A stretch of DNA of 64,000 bases from Marichromatium purpuratum 984 (GTDB taxonomy: Bacteria; Pseudomonadota; Gammaproteobacteria; Chromatiales; Chromatiaceae): assembly GCF_000224005.2 (NCBI RefSeq), contig NZ_CP007031.1, forward strand, positions 1,103,501-1,167,500, read 5' to 3'. Under the pieces are notes generated by a model. The model was not told where the DNA came from. It saw nothing but the letters and a program-made list of their open reading frames with translations, and searched no databases. This document shows positions 30,505 to 38,907 of the stretch, one piece after another (positions within the stretch are counted from its first letter, which is position 1; each line of letters opens with the position of its first letter). The position numbers and the translations under genes are program-made.

Positions 30505-31739
30505 CGTCCCGTCCGCAGGGTCCGTCCCTGCTCACCCTGCTGGGGCTGCCCAGGCGTTACCGGTTGTGGCGCCCGACCCATCTGCGCCTGATCGCCGCCG
30601 ATCTGCTGCGCCCCGCCGCCCAGTCCCCGGGCGATCGGCGCGCGCACCTGAGCGCGGCGATCGACTGGCTGTGCCGCGCCCAGGACCGACGCGACGGGTG
30701 CGCCGATGCCGGCGGGGTCTCGGCCGGGTGGAGCTTCGAGGACGGCTGGCTGCCGAGCTATCCCGAGACCAGCGGCTATATCGTCGAGACCCTGCTCGCC
30801 GCCGCGCGGGTGCTCGATCGCCCCGAGCTGACCGCGCGCGCCGGGCGCATCCTTGACTGGGAGCTGGGGCTGCAGCTGCCCGACGGCGCCTTCCCCGGAC
30901 ACTTCGGCGAGCCCGGCAGCACCCCGGTGATCTTCAACACCGGACAGATCATGCACGGCCTGCTCGCCGGTCATCAGCAGCTCGGTCGTGACGACTGTCT
31001 CGCCGCGGCGGTGCGCGCGGCGCACTGGATGGTCGCGCGTCAGGACCCCGATGGCTGCTGGCGGCGCAGCGTGCACAACGCCATCCCCCACGTCTACAAC
31101 ACCCGCGCCGCCTGGGCGCTGCTGCGCACCGGGCTGGCCAGCGGCGAGCCGGGGCTGGTCGATGCGGCGCTGGCCAACCTGCACTGGGCGCGCTCGCAGG
31201 CGACCCCTAGTGGCTGGTGGCGCGAGAACGCCTTCCGGCGCGGCGAGGCGCCCTTCATCCACAACATCGCCTATGCCATGCGCGGCCTGCTCGAGGGCGG
31301 GGTGCTCGCCGACGCCCCCGAGCTGGTCGAGTCGGCGGCCTGTGCGGCACGGGCGCTGGTGCGGGCGCAGCGCGCCGATGGCTGGATCGCCGGCGCCTTC
31401 GCCGAGGACTGGCGACCGGCGGCGCGCTACAGCTGTCTGACCGGGGTTGCGCAGATCGTGCTCAACTGGCAGCGGCTCGAGCAGCTCGGGGTCGTCGGCG
31501 CGTGGCGCGACCCGATCGAGCGCTCGCTGGGGTTCCTCGCGCGCAACCAGCGTCTGCGCGGCGACGGCGCACCGGATGACGGCGCGCTGGCCGGCTCGCT
31601 GCCGATCTGGGGGCGCTATTCGCGCTTCGAGTACCCCAACTGGGCGACCAAGTTCCTCGCCGACGCGCTGATCATGGCCTGCTCCGACGAGGTCGTGCCG
31701 CCGCTGCCCGAGCGCGCGTCGCTGGAGGCCGGGGCATGA
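30501..31739 (+). CDS. Alpha/alpha-toroid protein of unknown function
   Basis: A 412-residue soluble protein that I cannot assign to an enzyme. Repeating helical pairs with Gly/Trp-rich turns (DGAFPGHFGEPGSTPVIFNT, QDPDGCWRRS, IPHVYNTRAAWALLRTG, IHNIAYAMRGLLEGG) are typical of an (alpha/alpha)6 toroid as in terpene-cyclase/prenyltransferase-like folds, polysaccharide lyases and unsaturated glucuronyl hydrolases. No signal peptide is seen, so it works in the cytoplasm unless exported otherwise. Similar genes occur beside CapK-like genes in exosortase loci, as I recall. It overlaps both neighbours by four bases. Confidence 0.7.
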   Translation: MTSRPQGPSLLTLLGLPRRYRLWRPTHLRLIAADLLRPAAQSPGDRRAHLSAAIDWLCRAQDRRDGCADAGGVSAGWSFEDGWLPSYPETSGYIVETLLAAARVLDRPELTARAGRILDWELGLQLPDGAFPGHFGEPGSTPVIFNTGQIMHGLLAGHQQLGRDDCLAAAVRAAHWMVARQDPDGCWRRSVHNAIPHVYNTRAAWALLRTGLASGEPGLVDAALANLHWARSQATPSGWWRENAFRRGEAPFIHNIAYAMRGLLEGGVLADAPELVESAACAARALVRAQRADGWIAGAFAEDWRPAARYSCLTGVAQIVLNWQRLEQLGVVGAWRDPIERSLGFLARNQRLRGDGAPDDGALAGSLPIWGRYSRFEYPNWATKFLADALIMACSDEVVPPLPERASLEAGA

Positions 31740-32548
31740 GCGGGCCGCGCGTCATGGTGCTCTGCGGGCGCTCGCCGCGCCACCTCCATCTGGCCAACCG
31801 GCTGTGCGCCTGCGCCGAGGTCTGCGCCGTGGTCCACGAGGCGCCGACCCAGTGGACGCGCGAGAAGCTGCTGCGCAACCTGCGCCCGGCGGTGGCCGGA
31901 CGCAAGGCGTGGCGCTGGCTGCGCGATCGTCGTCGTTACAGCGGCAACCCCGAGGCACGCTTCTTCTTCGGCGAGGCCACCCCGGCGCTCGCGCGGCCCG
32001 AGCTGGCGCACGAGGTGCCGAGCGTCAGCGACCCGGCGCTGCTCGCGCTCGCCGAGCGGCTGGCGCCCGAGCTGATCTGTGTCTTCGGCACCAGCCTGAT
32101 CCGTGGCCCGCTGCTCGAGCGCTACCCGCTGATCAACCTCCACGGCGGGCTCTCGCCGGAGTATCGCGGCGCCGACTGTACCTTCTGGGCGCTGCACAAC
32201 GGCGAGCCCGAGCAGGTCGGCTGTACCCTGCACTTCATCGACCAGGGGATCGACACCGGACGGCTGATCGCCCATGTCAGCCCCGAGGTCCGTCCCGACG
32301 ACGACGAGCTGACGCTGTTCTGGCGCGGGGTGCGCGACAGCGCCGAGGTCTATTGCGAGGCGCTCTCGCGCTGGCGCGCCGGCACCCTGCCGGGGGCGGT
32401 GCAGCCGGGGCGGGGGCGGCTCTATCAGGTGCGCGATCGCAGCTGGAGGGCCGAGCGCGCGCTGGCGCGCCGCCTGGCGCGCGCGCCGCTGCCGGCGTTG
32501 CCGGCGCGGGTTCGTTGGTTCGAGGCCGCCGCGTCCAGTGAACAGTGA
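31736..32548 (+). CDS. Formyltransferase family protein
   Basis: A 270-residue protein of the methionyl-tRNA/sugar N-formyltransferase fold. The catalytic Asn and His are in INLHGGLSPEYRGADCTFWA (near residues 134-136) and the catalytic Asp in DQGIDTG (near 170). Standalone enzymes of this type inside polysaccharide loci often formylate amino sugars with 10-formyl-tetrahydrofolate. The Ser of the usual N-x-H-x-S motif is replaced by Gly. If the substrate is a sugar, an amino sugar should be present in the polymer. It overlaps the toroid gene by four bases and ends seven bases before the next start. Confidence 0.8.
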   Translation: MSGPRVMVLCGRSPRHLHLANRLCACAEVCAVVHEAPTQWTREKLLRNLRPAVAGRKAWRWLRDRRRYSGNPEARFFFGEATPALARPELAHEVPSVSDPALLALAERLAPELICVFGTSLIRGPLLERYPLINLHGGLSPEYRGADCTFWALHNGEPEQVGCTLHFIDQGIDTGRLIAHVSPEVRPDDDELTLFWRGVRDSAEVYCEALSRWRAGTLPGAVQPGRGRLYQVRDRSWRAERALARRLARAPLPALPARVRWFEAAASSEQ

Positions 32549-32555
32549 GGATGTC

Positions 32556-32984
32556 ATGAAGAGGATCGATCAGGTGAGCGAGACGAGTCGGGGGCGGGCC
32601 GCGGCGCTGCTCGGCGCGGGGTTGCTGTTGCTCGGCGCCGTGCTGCTGGCGCCGTCCCCGGCGCGCGCTGCTGAGCCGACGGCGCTGGAGATCGCGATGC
32701 TGCCGCCTTACTGTCAGGCGCGGCTCAGCCGCGATCGCGCGGCGATGGAGCAGTGGAGCGCGGCGCTCGGCAAGGAGACCTATCTGCACATCCATCATTA
32801 CTGCACCGGGCTGGTCTACATCAACCGGGTCAACCAGACCTTCGAGCAGCGCAAGCGGCGCTATCTGATCAATCAGGCGATCAACGAATTCGACTATGTG
32901 CTCAAGCGCTGGCCACCGACCTCGGCGCTCTATGCCGAGGCCCAGGGGCAGAAGGCGCTGGCGCAGATGCTGGAGCTGCCATGA
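32556..32984 (+). CDS. Small exported protein of unknown function
   Basis: A 142-residue protein with a cleavable signal peptide (hydrophobic core AALLGAGLLLLGAVLLA, likely cut after ARA near residue 38). The mature part is about 100 residues, helical, with two cysteines (PPYC and HHYC) that could form a disulfide, and a C-terminal part like a single TPR-type helical pair (NQTFEQRKRRYLINQAINEF, YAEAQGQKALAQML). It sits directly before the ABC permease gene (ATGA overlap). Periplasmic, perhaps supporting polysaccharide export or assembly; that is inference. The ATG follows GTGAGGATGTC. Confidence 0.75.
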   Translation: MKRIDQVSETSRGRAAALLGAGLLLLGAVLLAPSPARAAEPTALEIAMLPPYCQARLSRDRAAMEQWSAALGKETYLHIHHYCTGLVYINRVNQTFEQRKRRYLINQAINEFDYVLKRWPPTSALYAEAQGQKALAQMLELP

Positions 32985-33835
32985 GCGAGACGGCGGGGCA
33001 TCCTGGAGGGCCGGCACGGGTGTCGGTATGGCGCGAACTCTACGCCTATCGCGAGCTGATGCTGACCCTCGCCTGGAAGAACGTCATCGTGCGCTACAAG
33101 CAGGCCTATCTCGGCCTGGTGTGGGCGGTGCTCAAGCCGTTGCTGCTGATGCTGATCTTCAGCGTGGTCAAGGGGTTCGTCGGCATCGAGACCGGCGGTA
33201 TCCCCTATCCGGTGCTCGCCTTCGCCGCGCTGATGCCCTGGATCCTGTTCCAGGAGTCGGCCTCCGAGGGGGTCAACAGCGTGGTCGGCAACGCCGCGCT
33301 GATCCGCAAGATCTACTTCCCGCGCGAGATCTTCCCGATCACCGCGACCCTGACCAAGCTCATCGAGCTGCTGATCAGCTTCGCCATCCTCGCCGCGCTG
33401 ATGGCCTACTACCAGATGGCCCCGACCTGGCAGGTGCTGTGGGTGCCGCTGATCATCGCCTATACCCTGCTCGCGGCGCTGATCATCAGCCTGGTCGGCT
33501 CGGCGATCAACGTCTACTACCGCGACATCGGGGTGGCGCTGCCGGTGTTGCTGCAGATCGCGATGTATCTCTCGCCGGTGATCTATCCGCTGTCGCTGGT
33601 CAAGCAGCGTCTGCTCGAGGACCAGGCCGCCGGGGCCTGGTCGGACTGGCTCTATCTGATCTACACCCTCAATCCGCTGGCCGGGATCATCGACGCCTTC
33701 CAGCGCACCATGCTCCACGGCCAGGCCCCCGACCTCGCCAGCCTGTGGCCGGGCATGCTGCTGACGGCGCTGCTGTTGCCGCTCTCCTACCGGCTGTTCA
33801 AGCGCGCCGAGTCGCGCTTCGCCGACGTGATCTGA
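32981..33835 (+). CDS. ABC-2 type polysaccharide export permease (Wzm-like)
   Basis: A 284-residue inner-membrane permease of the ABC-2 family with six hydrophobic segments. It has the family signatures WKNVIVRYKQAYLGLVWAVL near the N-terminus (residues 27-46) and, near residues 176-207, a membrane segment followed by YRDIGVALPVLLQIAMYLSP. The arrangement matches Wzm/KpsM-type permeases that export O-antigen or capsule chains. Such permeases need a Wzt/KpsT ATPase, normally encoded next door, but none follows here: a 133-base gap and a glycosyltransferase come instead. ATGA overlap with the upstream exported protein. Confidence 0.9.
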   Translation: MSETAGHPGGPARVSVWRELYAYRELMLTLAWKNVIVRYKQAYLGLVWAVLKPLLLMLIFSVVKGFVGIETGGIPYPVLAFAALMPWILFQESASEGVNSVVGNAALIRKIYFPREIFPITATLTKLIELLISFAILAALMAYYQMAPTWQVLWVPLIIAYTLLAALIISLVGSAINVYYRDIGVALPVLLQIAMYLSPVIYPLSLVKQRLLEDQAAGAWSDWLYLIYTLNPLAGIIDAFQRTMLHGQAPDLASLWPGMLLTALLLPLSYRLFKRAESRFADVI

Positions 33836-33968
33836 GCCATGCAGGCCCCTCAGATCATCATCACCCGGCACCCATCCTACGCGCGCCCCGAGCGGCGCTG
33901 CGCGGGGCACTCCCTTGCCATCCAGGCGCCGCGGCACGGCCGCGGCGCGGACGACCTCGTGGACCCAC

Positions 33969-35027
33969 ATGGCCATCTACTATCTCTGTCCTGAGCACCG
34001 CCACCCGGTCGGTGGCGTGCGGGTGATCTATCGCCATGTCGACATCCTCAACGCCCACGGCATCCCGGCCTACGTGGTGCATCGCACCCCGGGCTTTCGC
34101 ACCGACTGGTTCGACAACGACACCGCCATCGTCTATTGGCGCGAGACCCGCGTCGAGCGCCTGCTGGCGCGGCTGCGCCGTCGGCTGCTCCCGGAGGCGG
34201 TGATCGAGCTGCCGATCCGTGGCGGGCGCGCCGCCAGGATCGGCGCCGGGGACATCCTGGTGGTGCCGGAGATCTACGGCCCGGACCTGGCCGCCGCCCA
34301 GGGGCGCGGCATCCCCAAGGTGGTGCTCAACCAGAACTGCTATCTCACCTTCAACGGTTATTCGCTCGATCCGGGGCGGCGCATCACCCCCTACCAGCAC
34401 CCCGACGTGCTGGCGACCCTGGTCAACTCGGAGGACGGCGAGGACTATCTCCGCCACGCCTTCCCCGCGCTTGCGCTGCACCGCTTCCGCCTCTCGATCG
34501 ATCCTGAGCGCTTCGCTTATCGCGGCGAGAAGCGACGCCAGCTCTGCTTCTCCTGCATCAAGAACCGCGCCGACGCGATGCAGGTGATCAACATCCTCAA
34601 GTTCCGCGACGCGCTGCGCGGTTTCGAGGTGGTGCCCTTCATCAACCGGCCGCAGCAGGAGGTGGCGCGGATCTACCAGGACTCGGCGCTGTTCCTGAGT
34701 TTCGGCTACCCCGAGGGCTTCGGTCTGCCGGCGGCCGAGGCGATGGCCTGTGGCTGCGTGGTGGTCGGGTTCCACGGCGGCGGCGGGCGCGAGTTCTTCC
34801 GCCCCGAGTTCTCCTATCCGATCGAGCAGGGCGACATCCTCGGCTTCGCCCGCACCGTCGAGCGGGTGATCGAGGGGCTCGACCGCGACCCCGAGACCTT
34901 CGCCGCCAAGGGGCGCGCGGCCTCCGAGTTCATCCATGCGCACTACGCCCCGGAGCGTGAGGGCGCCGAGGTGCTCGGCGCCTGGCGCGCGATCCTCGAG
35001 CGCGCCGGACAGGTGGGCGGGGCATGA
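33969..35027 (+). CDS. Glycosyltransferase (GT4-like)
   Basis: A 352-residue protein with a GT-B type C-terminal half: FGYPEGFGLPAAEAMACGCV holds the E-x7-E motif, and FHGGGGREFF follows. The N-terminal half (YYLCPEHRHPVGGVRVIYRH) has the usual glycine loop for the acceptor. It resembles the glycosyltransferases with the HxxGGxRVIYxHVDxL opening seen beside WbsX-like proteins. It starts after a 133-base gap that follows the permease, and the upstream region has no strong ribosome binding site. Specificity unknown. Confidence 0.82.
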   Translation: MAIYYLCPEHRHPVGGVRVIYRHVDILNAHGIPAYVVHRTPGFRTDWFDNDTAIVYWRETRVERLLARLRRRLLPEAVIELPIRGGRAARIGAGDILVVPEIYGPDLAAAQGRGIPKVVLNQNCYLTFNGYSLDPGRRITPYQHPDVLATLVNSEDGEDYLRHAFPALALHRFRLSIDPERFAYRGEKRRQLCFSCIKNRADAMQVINILKFRDALRGFEVVPFINRPQQEVARIYQDSALFLSFGYPEGFGLPAAEAMACGCVVVGFHGGGGREFFRPEFSYPIEQGDILGFARTVERVIEGLDRDPETFAAKGRAASEFIHAHYAPEREGAEVLGAWRAILERAGQVGGA

Positions 35028-35144
35028 GTCGTCGTGTCGGCGTGTGCCGCGCGACCCGCAATCCGCGCCCGTGGTGACGGGCGCCAAGGAGTCGATGTCG
35101 ATGAGGCCAGCAAGCAGCACCGAGCGATGCCGGGGGCGGGCGCG

Positions 35145-36221
35145 ATGAAGGCGCGGATGATCGCCTTCCATCTGCCGCAGTTCCACCCGACCCCGGAGAA
35201 CGACGTCTGGTGGGGCAAGGGGTTCACCGAGTGGACCAATGTCGCCCGCGCCGAGCGGCTCTACCCCGGCCACTACCAGCCGCACGTGCCCGCCGACCTC
35301 GGCTTCTACGACCTGCGTCTGCCCGAGGCGCGCCAGGCCCAGGCCGATCTCGCTCGCGCCCACGGTATCGAGGGCTTCTGCTACTACCACTACTGGTTCG
35401 GTGGACGGCGTATCCTCGAGCGCCCGGTCGAGGCCATCCTCGCCTCCGGCGAGCCCGACTTCCCCTTCTGTCTGTGCTGGGCGAACCACAGCTGGAACAC
35501 CGCCTGGCAGGGCACCGACTCGACCCTGATCGAGCAGGTCTATCCCGGCTGGGACGACCATGCCGCGCACTTCGACTGGCTGTTGCGCGCCTTCACCGAT
35601 CCGCGCTATCTCAAGGTCGACGGCAAGCCGATCTTCGTCATCTACAAGCCCGACCTGATCCCCGACGTCGCCGCGGTGATCGCCTTCTGGCGCCAGCGTG
35701 CCGAGCGCGCCGGGCTGCCCGGGCTGCACCTGATCGGGGTGTCGCACCGCAGCGAGCGCTGGGACCCGCGCGAGCGCGGGCTCGACGCCTCGACCATGCA
35801 GGTGCTGCCGCAGCGCGACGGGCGCATCCCGCGGCGCTATCTCGGACTCAAGCTGCGTCTGGCGCTGCGCGGCAACCGTCACCAGCTGACCATCTGGGAC
35901 TACGAGGAGATGCGCCCGAGCCTGCTGCGCAGCCGTCCTGCGCCCTGGCGCGACTATCCGCTAGTGCTGCCAAACTGGGACAACACGCCGCGCTCCGGCA
36001 TGCGCGGTCTGGTGCTCCACGGGGCGACCCCGGAGCGTTTCCGCCCGCACCTGCGCGAGGCCATCGCGCGGGTCGCCGAGCATCCGCCAGAGGAACGCAT
36101 CGTCTTCCTCAAGGCCTGGAACGAATGGGCCGAGGGCAACCACGTGGAACCCGACCAGCGCTTCGGTACCGGCTGGCTTGAGGTGATCCGCGAGGAGCTC
36201 GCGGCGCCGTCCGCGACCTGA
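35145..36221 (+). CDS. WbsX-like protein (GH99-like domain)
   Basis: A 358-residue protein of the WbsX family (GH99-like TIM barrel), widespread in O-antigen and exopolysaccharide loci. Typical patterns are AFHLPQFHPTPENDVWWGKG at the start, FTEWTNV, GIEGFCYYHYWFGG, FPFCLCWANHSWNT and, at the C-terminus, FLKAWNEWAEGNHVEPD. The family is related to endo-mannosidases, but its role in polymer synthesis is not settled. There is no signal peptide, so it is cytoplasmic. The frame is open from 35034; I chose the ATG at 35145 because family similarity starts there. Confidence 0.88.
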   Translation: MKARMIAFHLPQFHPTPENDVWWGKGFTEWTNVARAERLYPGHYQPHVPADLGFYDLRLPEARQAQADLARAHGIEGFCYYHYWFGGRRILERPVEAILASGEPDFPFCLCWANHSWNTAWQGTDSTLIEQVYPGWDDHAAHFDWLLRAFTDPRYLKVDGKPIFVIYKPDLIPDVAAVIAFWRQRAERAGLPGLHLIGVSHRSERWDPRERGLDASTMQVLPQRDGRIPRRYLGLKLRLALRGNRHQLTIWDYEEMRPSLLRSRPAPWRDYPLVLPNWDNTPRSGMRGLVLHGATPERFRPHLREAIARVAEHPPEERIVFLKAWNEWAEGNHVEPDQRFGTGWLEVIREELAAPSAT

Positions 36222-36245
36222 ACCCCGACCCTGGAGCCCCGAGCG

Positions 36246-37202
36246 ATGCAGCCGAACGCGCCTGACGGCATCTCCGTGATCATGCCCTGCTACAATTGCG
36301 CGCGCTTCGTCGCCGAGGCGGTCGACAGCGTGCTCGCCCAGACCCACCCGGCGGTGGAGCTGATCGTGGTCGACGACGGCTCGAGCGATGACTCGCTGCG
36401 CATCCTCGAGGGCTATGGGGCGCGCATCCGGTTGCTGCGCCAACCCAATCGCGGGCCCTATGTGGCGCGCAATCTCGCCCTGCGTCATGCCGAGGGGCGT
36501 TATCTGGCCTTTCTCGACGCCGATGACTGGTGGCTGCCGGAGACCCTGGAGCGGCTCCATCGCGCGCTGCGCGAGGCCGAGGCGGATATTGCCTACTGCG
36601 GCTGGCAGAACGTCGGTGAGGGGATACGCGCCGCGCCCCATGTGCCGCCCGAGCGCGATCGTCGCGCGCTGCTCGAGCACGCGGTGCGCAGCTGTCCCTG
36701 GCCGATCCATGGCGTGCTGGTGCGGAGCGCGCTGGTGCAGGGGGTCGGCGGTTTCTCCGAGCGCCGTCGTACCGCGATGGACTACGACCTGTGGCTGCGT
36801 CTGCTGGGACTCACCGACCGAGTGGTGCGGGTACCCGAGGTGCTCGCCTTCTATCGCTGGCACGACAGCGGCCAGATCTCCGCGGTGAAGTGGCGTCAGG
36901 TGCTCGATGCCTGGGAGGTTCAGCGACGCTTCGTCGCCGAGCACCCGGGGCTGCTCGACTGGATCCCGGCGCGCCGGTTGCGCGCGCTGATCGACGGTCA
37001 GTTGCGCGACCAGGCCTATCGCGCACTGTGGCGGCGCGATCTGGTCTCGGCACAGCGGCTGTTCCGCCATGCCTTGCGGGTCGGCGCGCTGGGGCGCGGT
37101 GATATTGTCCATGCCCTCGGCGCGCTACTGCCCGGTTCGCTTTATCGCGCCCTGATCGGGGCGCGTGACCGGGGGCAGCCGGCGCCCGGGGGTGAGTCGT
37201 GA
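36246..37202 (+). CDS. Glycosyltransferase, GT2 family
   Basis: A 318-residue GT-A fold enzyme. The start ISVIMPCYNCARFVAEAVDS, the VVDDGSSDDS nucleotide loop, the metal-binding FLDADDWW (DxD) and the base region MDYDLWLRLL are all standard for GT2. The last 100 residues are helical without clear membrane segments. The stop overlaps the GTG of the deacetylase gene. Probably transfers one sugar of the repeat unit. Confidence 0.9.
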   Translation: MQPNAPDGISVIMPCYNCARFVAEAVDSVLAQTHPAVELIVVDDGSSDDSLRILEGYGARIRLLRQPNRGPYVARNLALRHAEGRYLAFLDADDWWLPETLERLHRALREAEADIAYCGWQNVGEGIRAAPHVPPERDRRALLEHAVRSCPWPIHGVLVRSALVQGVGGFSERRRTAMDYDLWLRLLGLTDRVVRVPEVLAFYRWHDSGQISAVKWRQVLDAWEVQRRFVAEHPGLLDWIPARRLRALIDGQLRDQAYRALWRRDLVSAQRLFRHALRVGALGRGDIVHALGALLPGSLYRALIGARDRGQPAPGGES

Positions 37203-37969
37203 GCGCAGGGGCCGGGCGTTGCCCGGTATTGATGTATCACCGGGTCGATCTGCCCGGGTCGCGATTCTGCGTCCCCCCGGCGCGCTTTGCCGCGCAGCTG
37301 CGCGCGCTGGCCCGCGCCGGTTTCCATGCCGTCACCCTGGAGCACTTCACCGCCTGGCTGGCGGGCGAGGCGCGGCTCGAGCCGGGGGATTTCCTGCTGA
37401 CCTTCGATGACGGCTATCGCGACCTCCATCACCATGTCCTGCCGGTGCTGCGCGAACTCGACTGGCCCGGCGTGGTGTTCCTGGTCAGCGACTGGATCGG
37501 CGGCGAGAGCCGCTGGGCGACGGATGATGAGGCGCGGCCAGTCTATCCACTGCTCGATGCCGCGATGATCGCCACGCTGCGTGCCCACGGGGTGAGCTTC
37601 CAGTCGCACTCGCGCACCCATCCGCGGCTCACCGCGCTCGACGCGACGGCGCTCGCCGAGGAGCTGACGGGCTCGCGCGCGCGGCTCGAGACCCTGCTCG
37701 ACGAGCCGGTCGAGGCGCTCGCCTATCCCTTCGGCGCAGTCGACGAGCGGGTCGCCGAGGCCGCGCGCGCCGCCGGCTATTGTCTCGCCTTCTCCACCCG
37801 CAGCGGTTTCAACCGTCGCGGCGAGGATCGCTGGAGGCTGCGGCGCATCGATGTCCACGGCGACGACAGCCCGCGGATGCTACTGCGCAAGATCCGCCTC
37901 GGCACCAACGACGGCGGGCTGATGCCCCTGGTTCGCTACTATCTGCGCCGTCTACTCGGCAAGGTCTGA
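37199..37969 (+). CDS. Polysaccharide deacetylase (NodB family)
   Basis: A 256-residue NodB-type carbohydrate esterase (CE4). It has LLTFDDGYRD (Asp pair: catalytic base and metal ligand, near residue 67), SHSRTHP (His-x3-His metal ligands, near 140) and AYPFGAVDE near 178. It starts with PVLMYHRVD as in many exopolysaccharide deacetylases. No signal peptide or membrane anchor is visible, so it may act on lipid-linked intermediates on the cytoplasmic side. GTG start in a GTGA overlap with the GT2 gene; two bases separate its stop from the next ATG. Confidence 0.9.
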   Translation: MSAGAGRCPVLMYHRVDLPGSRFCVPPARFAAQLRALARAGFHAVTLEHFTAWLAGEARLEPGDFLLTFDDGYRDLHHHVLPVLRELDWPGVVFLVSDWIGGESRWATDDEARPVYPLLDAAMIATLRAHGVSFQSHSRTHPRLTALDATALAEELTGSRARLETLLDEPVEALAYPFGAVDERVAEAARAAGYCLAFSTRSGFNRRGEDRWRLRRIDVHGDDSPRMLLRKIRLGTNDGGLMPLVRYYLRRLLGKV

Positions 37970-37971
37970 TC

Positions 37972-38898
37972 ATGGACGCCTCGATCATCGTCTGTACCTA
38001 CAACCGCGCCGACTCCCTGGCCGAGACCCTCGACGCCCTGGCGGCACTGCGTACGCCGCCGGGGTGCGACTGGGAGGTGGTGGTGGTCGACAACAACTCC
38101 GCCGACCACACCGCCGCGTTGCTGCGCGCGCGCGCAGCGGGCTGGTCGCGGCTGCGTGCGGTCAGCGAGCTGCGTCAGGGGCTCTCCCATGCGCGCAACC
38201 AGGGCATCGCCAGCGCCCGGGGCGAGGTGCTGCTGTTCACCGACGATGATGTGCTGCCCGAGCCCGACTGGCTCGAGCAGGTGCTCGACGGGCTCGAGCG
38301 CGAGCGGGCGGACGCCTGCGGCGGCTATATCGCGCCGATCTGGGAGCGCCCGCCGCCGCCCTGGCTGAGCGCGCGTTTCCACGGCTTCCTCGCGGTGCGC
38401 ATGGACGAGCGAGGCCCCTTCGTCTTCACCCCCGGCGACTCGCCCCCCTATGGCGCCAACATGGCCTTCCGCCGCGCGGTGTTCGAGCGCGTCGGCGGGT
38501 TCGACGTGAACCGCGGTCGCAAGGGTGCGGTGCTCGCCAGCGGTGAGGACGGCGAGCTGTTCGAGCGGGTGCTGGCCGCCGGGATGCGGGTAGTGTGGCT
38601 GCCGCGTGCGCGGGTCCATCACAAGGTCGAGGCCTTCCGTCTCGAGCGGCGCTATTTCCGCCGCTGGCGCTACCAGAACAGTCGCAACCTCGCCCAGGCG
38701 CGGGGCCTGCCCGGGCGTCGTCGATTGCTCGGCGTGCCGCTCTATGTGCTGCCGCAGCTCGCGCGCGCGGTCGGTCGCTGGCTGCTGGCGCTGGCCACCG
38801 CGCCGGCCGACGAGACTTTCAGGCGCGAGATCCTGATCCACCACTTCCTCGGTACCATCCACGGGCTCTACGACACCCGCGCGCGCGGCCACGAGTGA
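37972..38898 (+). CDS. Glycosyltransferase, GT2 family
   Basis: A 308-residue GT2 enzyme: ASIIVCTYNRADSLAETLDA, VVDNNSADHT, then FTDDDVLPEPDW with the metal-binding acidic triplet and GEDGELFERVLAAG as the catalytic ED motif. It is the last gene of the plus-strand series; its stop lies nine bases from the stop of the convergent sulfatase-like gene. Similar to exosortase-associated rhamnosyl/galactosyl-type GT2 proteins, but donor unknown. Confidence 0.9.
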   Translation: MDASIIVCTYNRADSLAETLDALAALRTPPGCDWEVVVVDNNSADHTAALLRARAAGWSRLRAVSELRQGLSHARNQGIASARGEVLLFTDDDVLPEPDWLEQVLDGLERERADACGGYIAPIWERPPPPWLSARFHGFLAVRMDERGPFVFTPGDSPPYGANMAFRRAVFERVGGFDVNRGRKGAVLASGEDGELFERVLAAGMRVVWLPRARVHHKVEAFRLERRYFRRWRYQNSRNLAQARGLPGRRRLLGVPLYVLPQLARAVGRWLLALATAPADETFRREILIHHFLGTIHGLYDTRARGHE

Positions 38899-38907
38899 GC
38901 GCGACGC

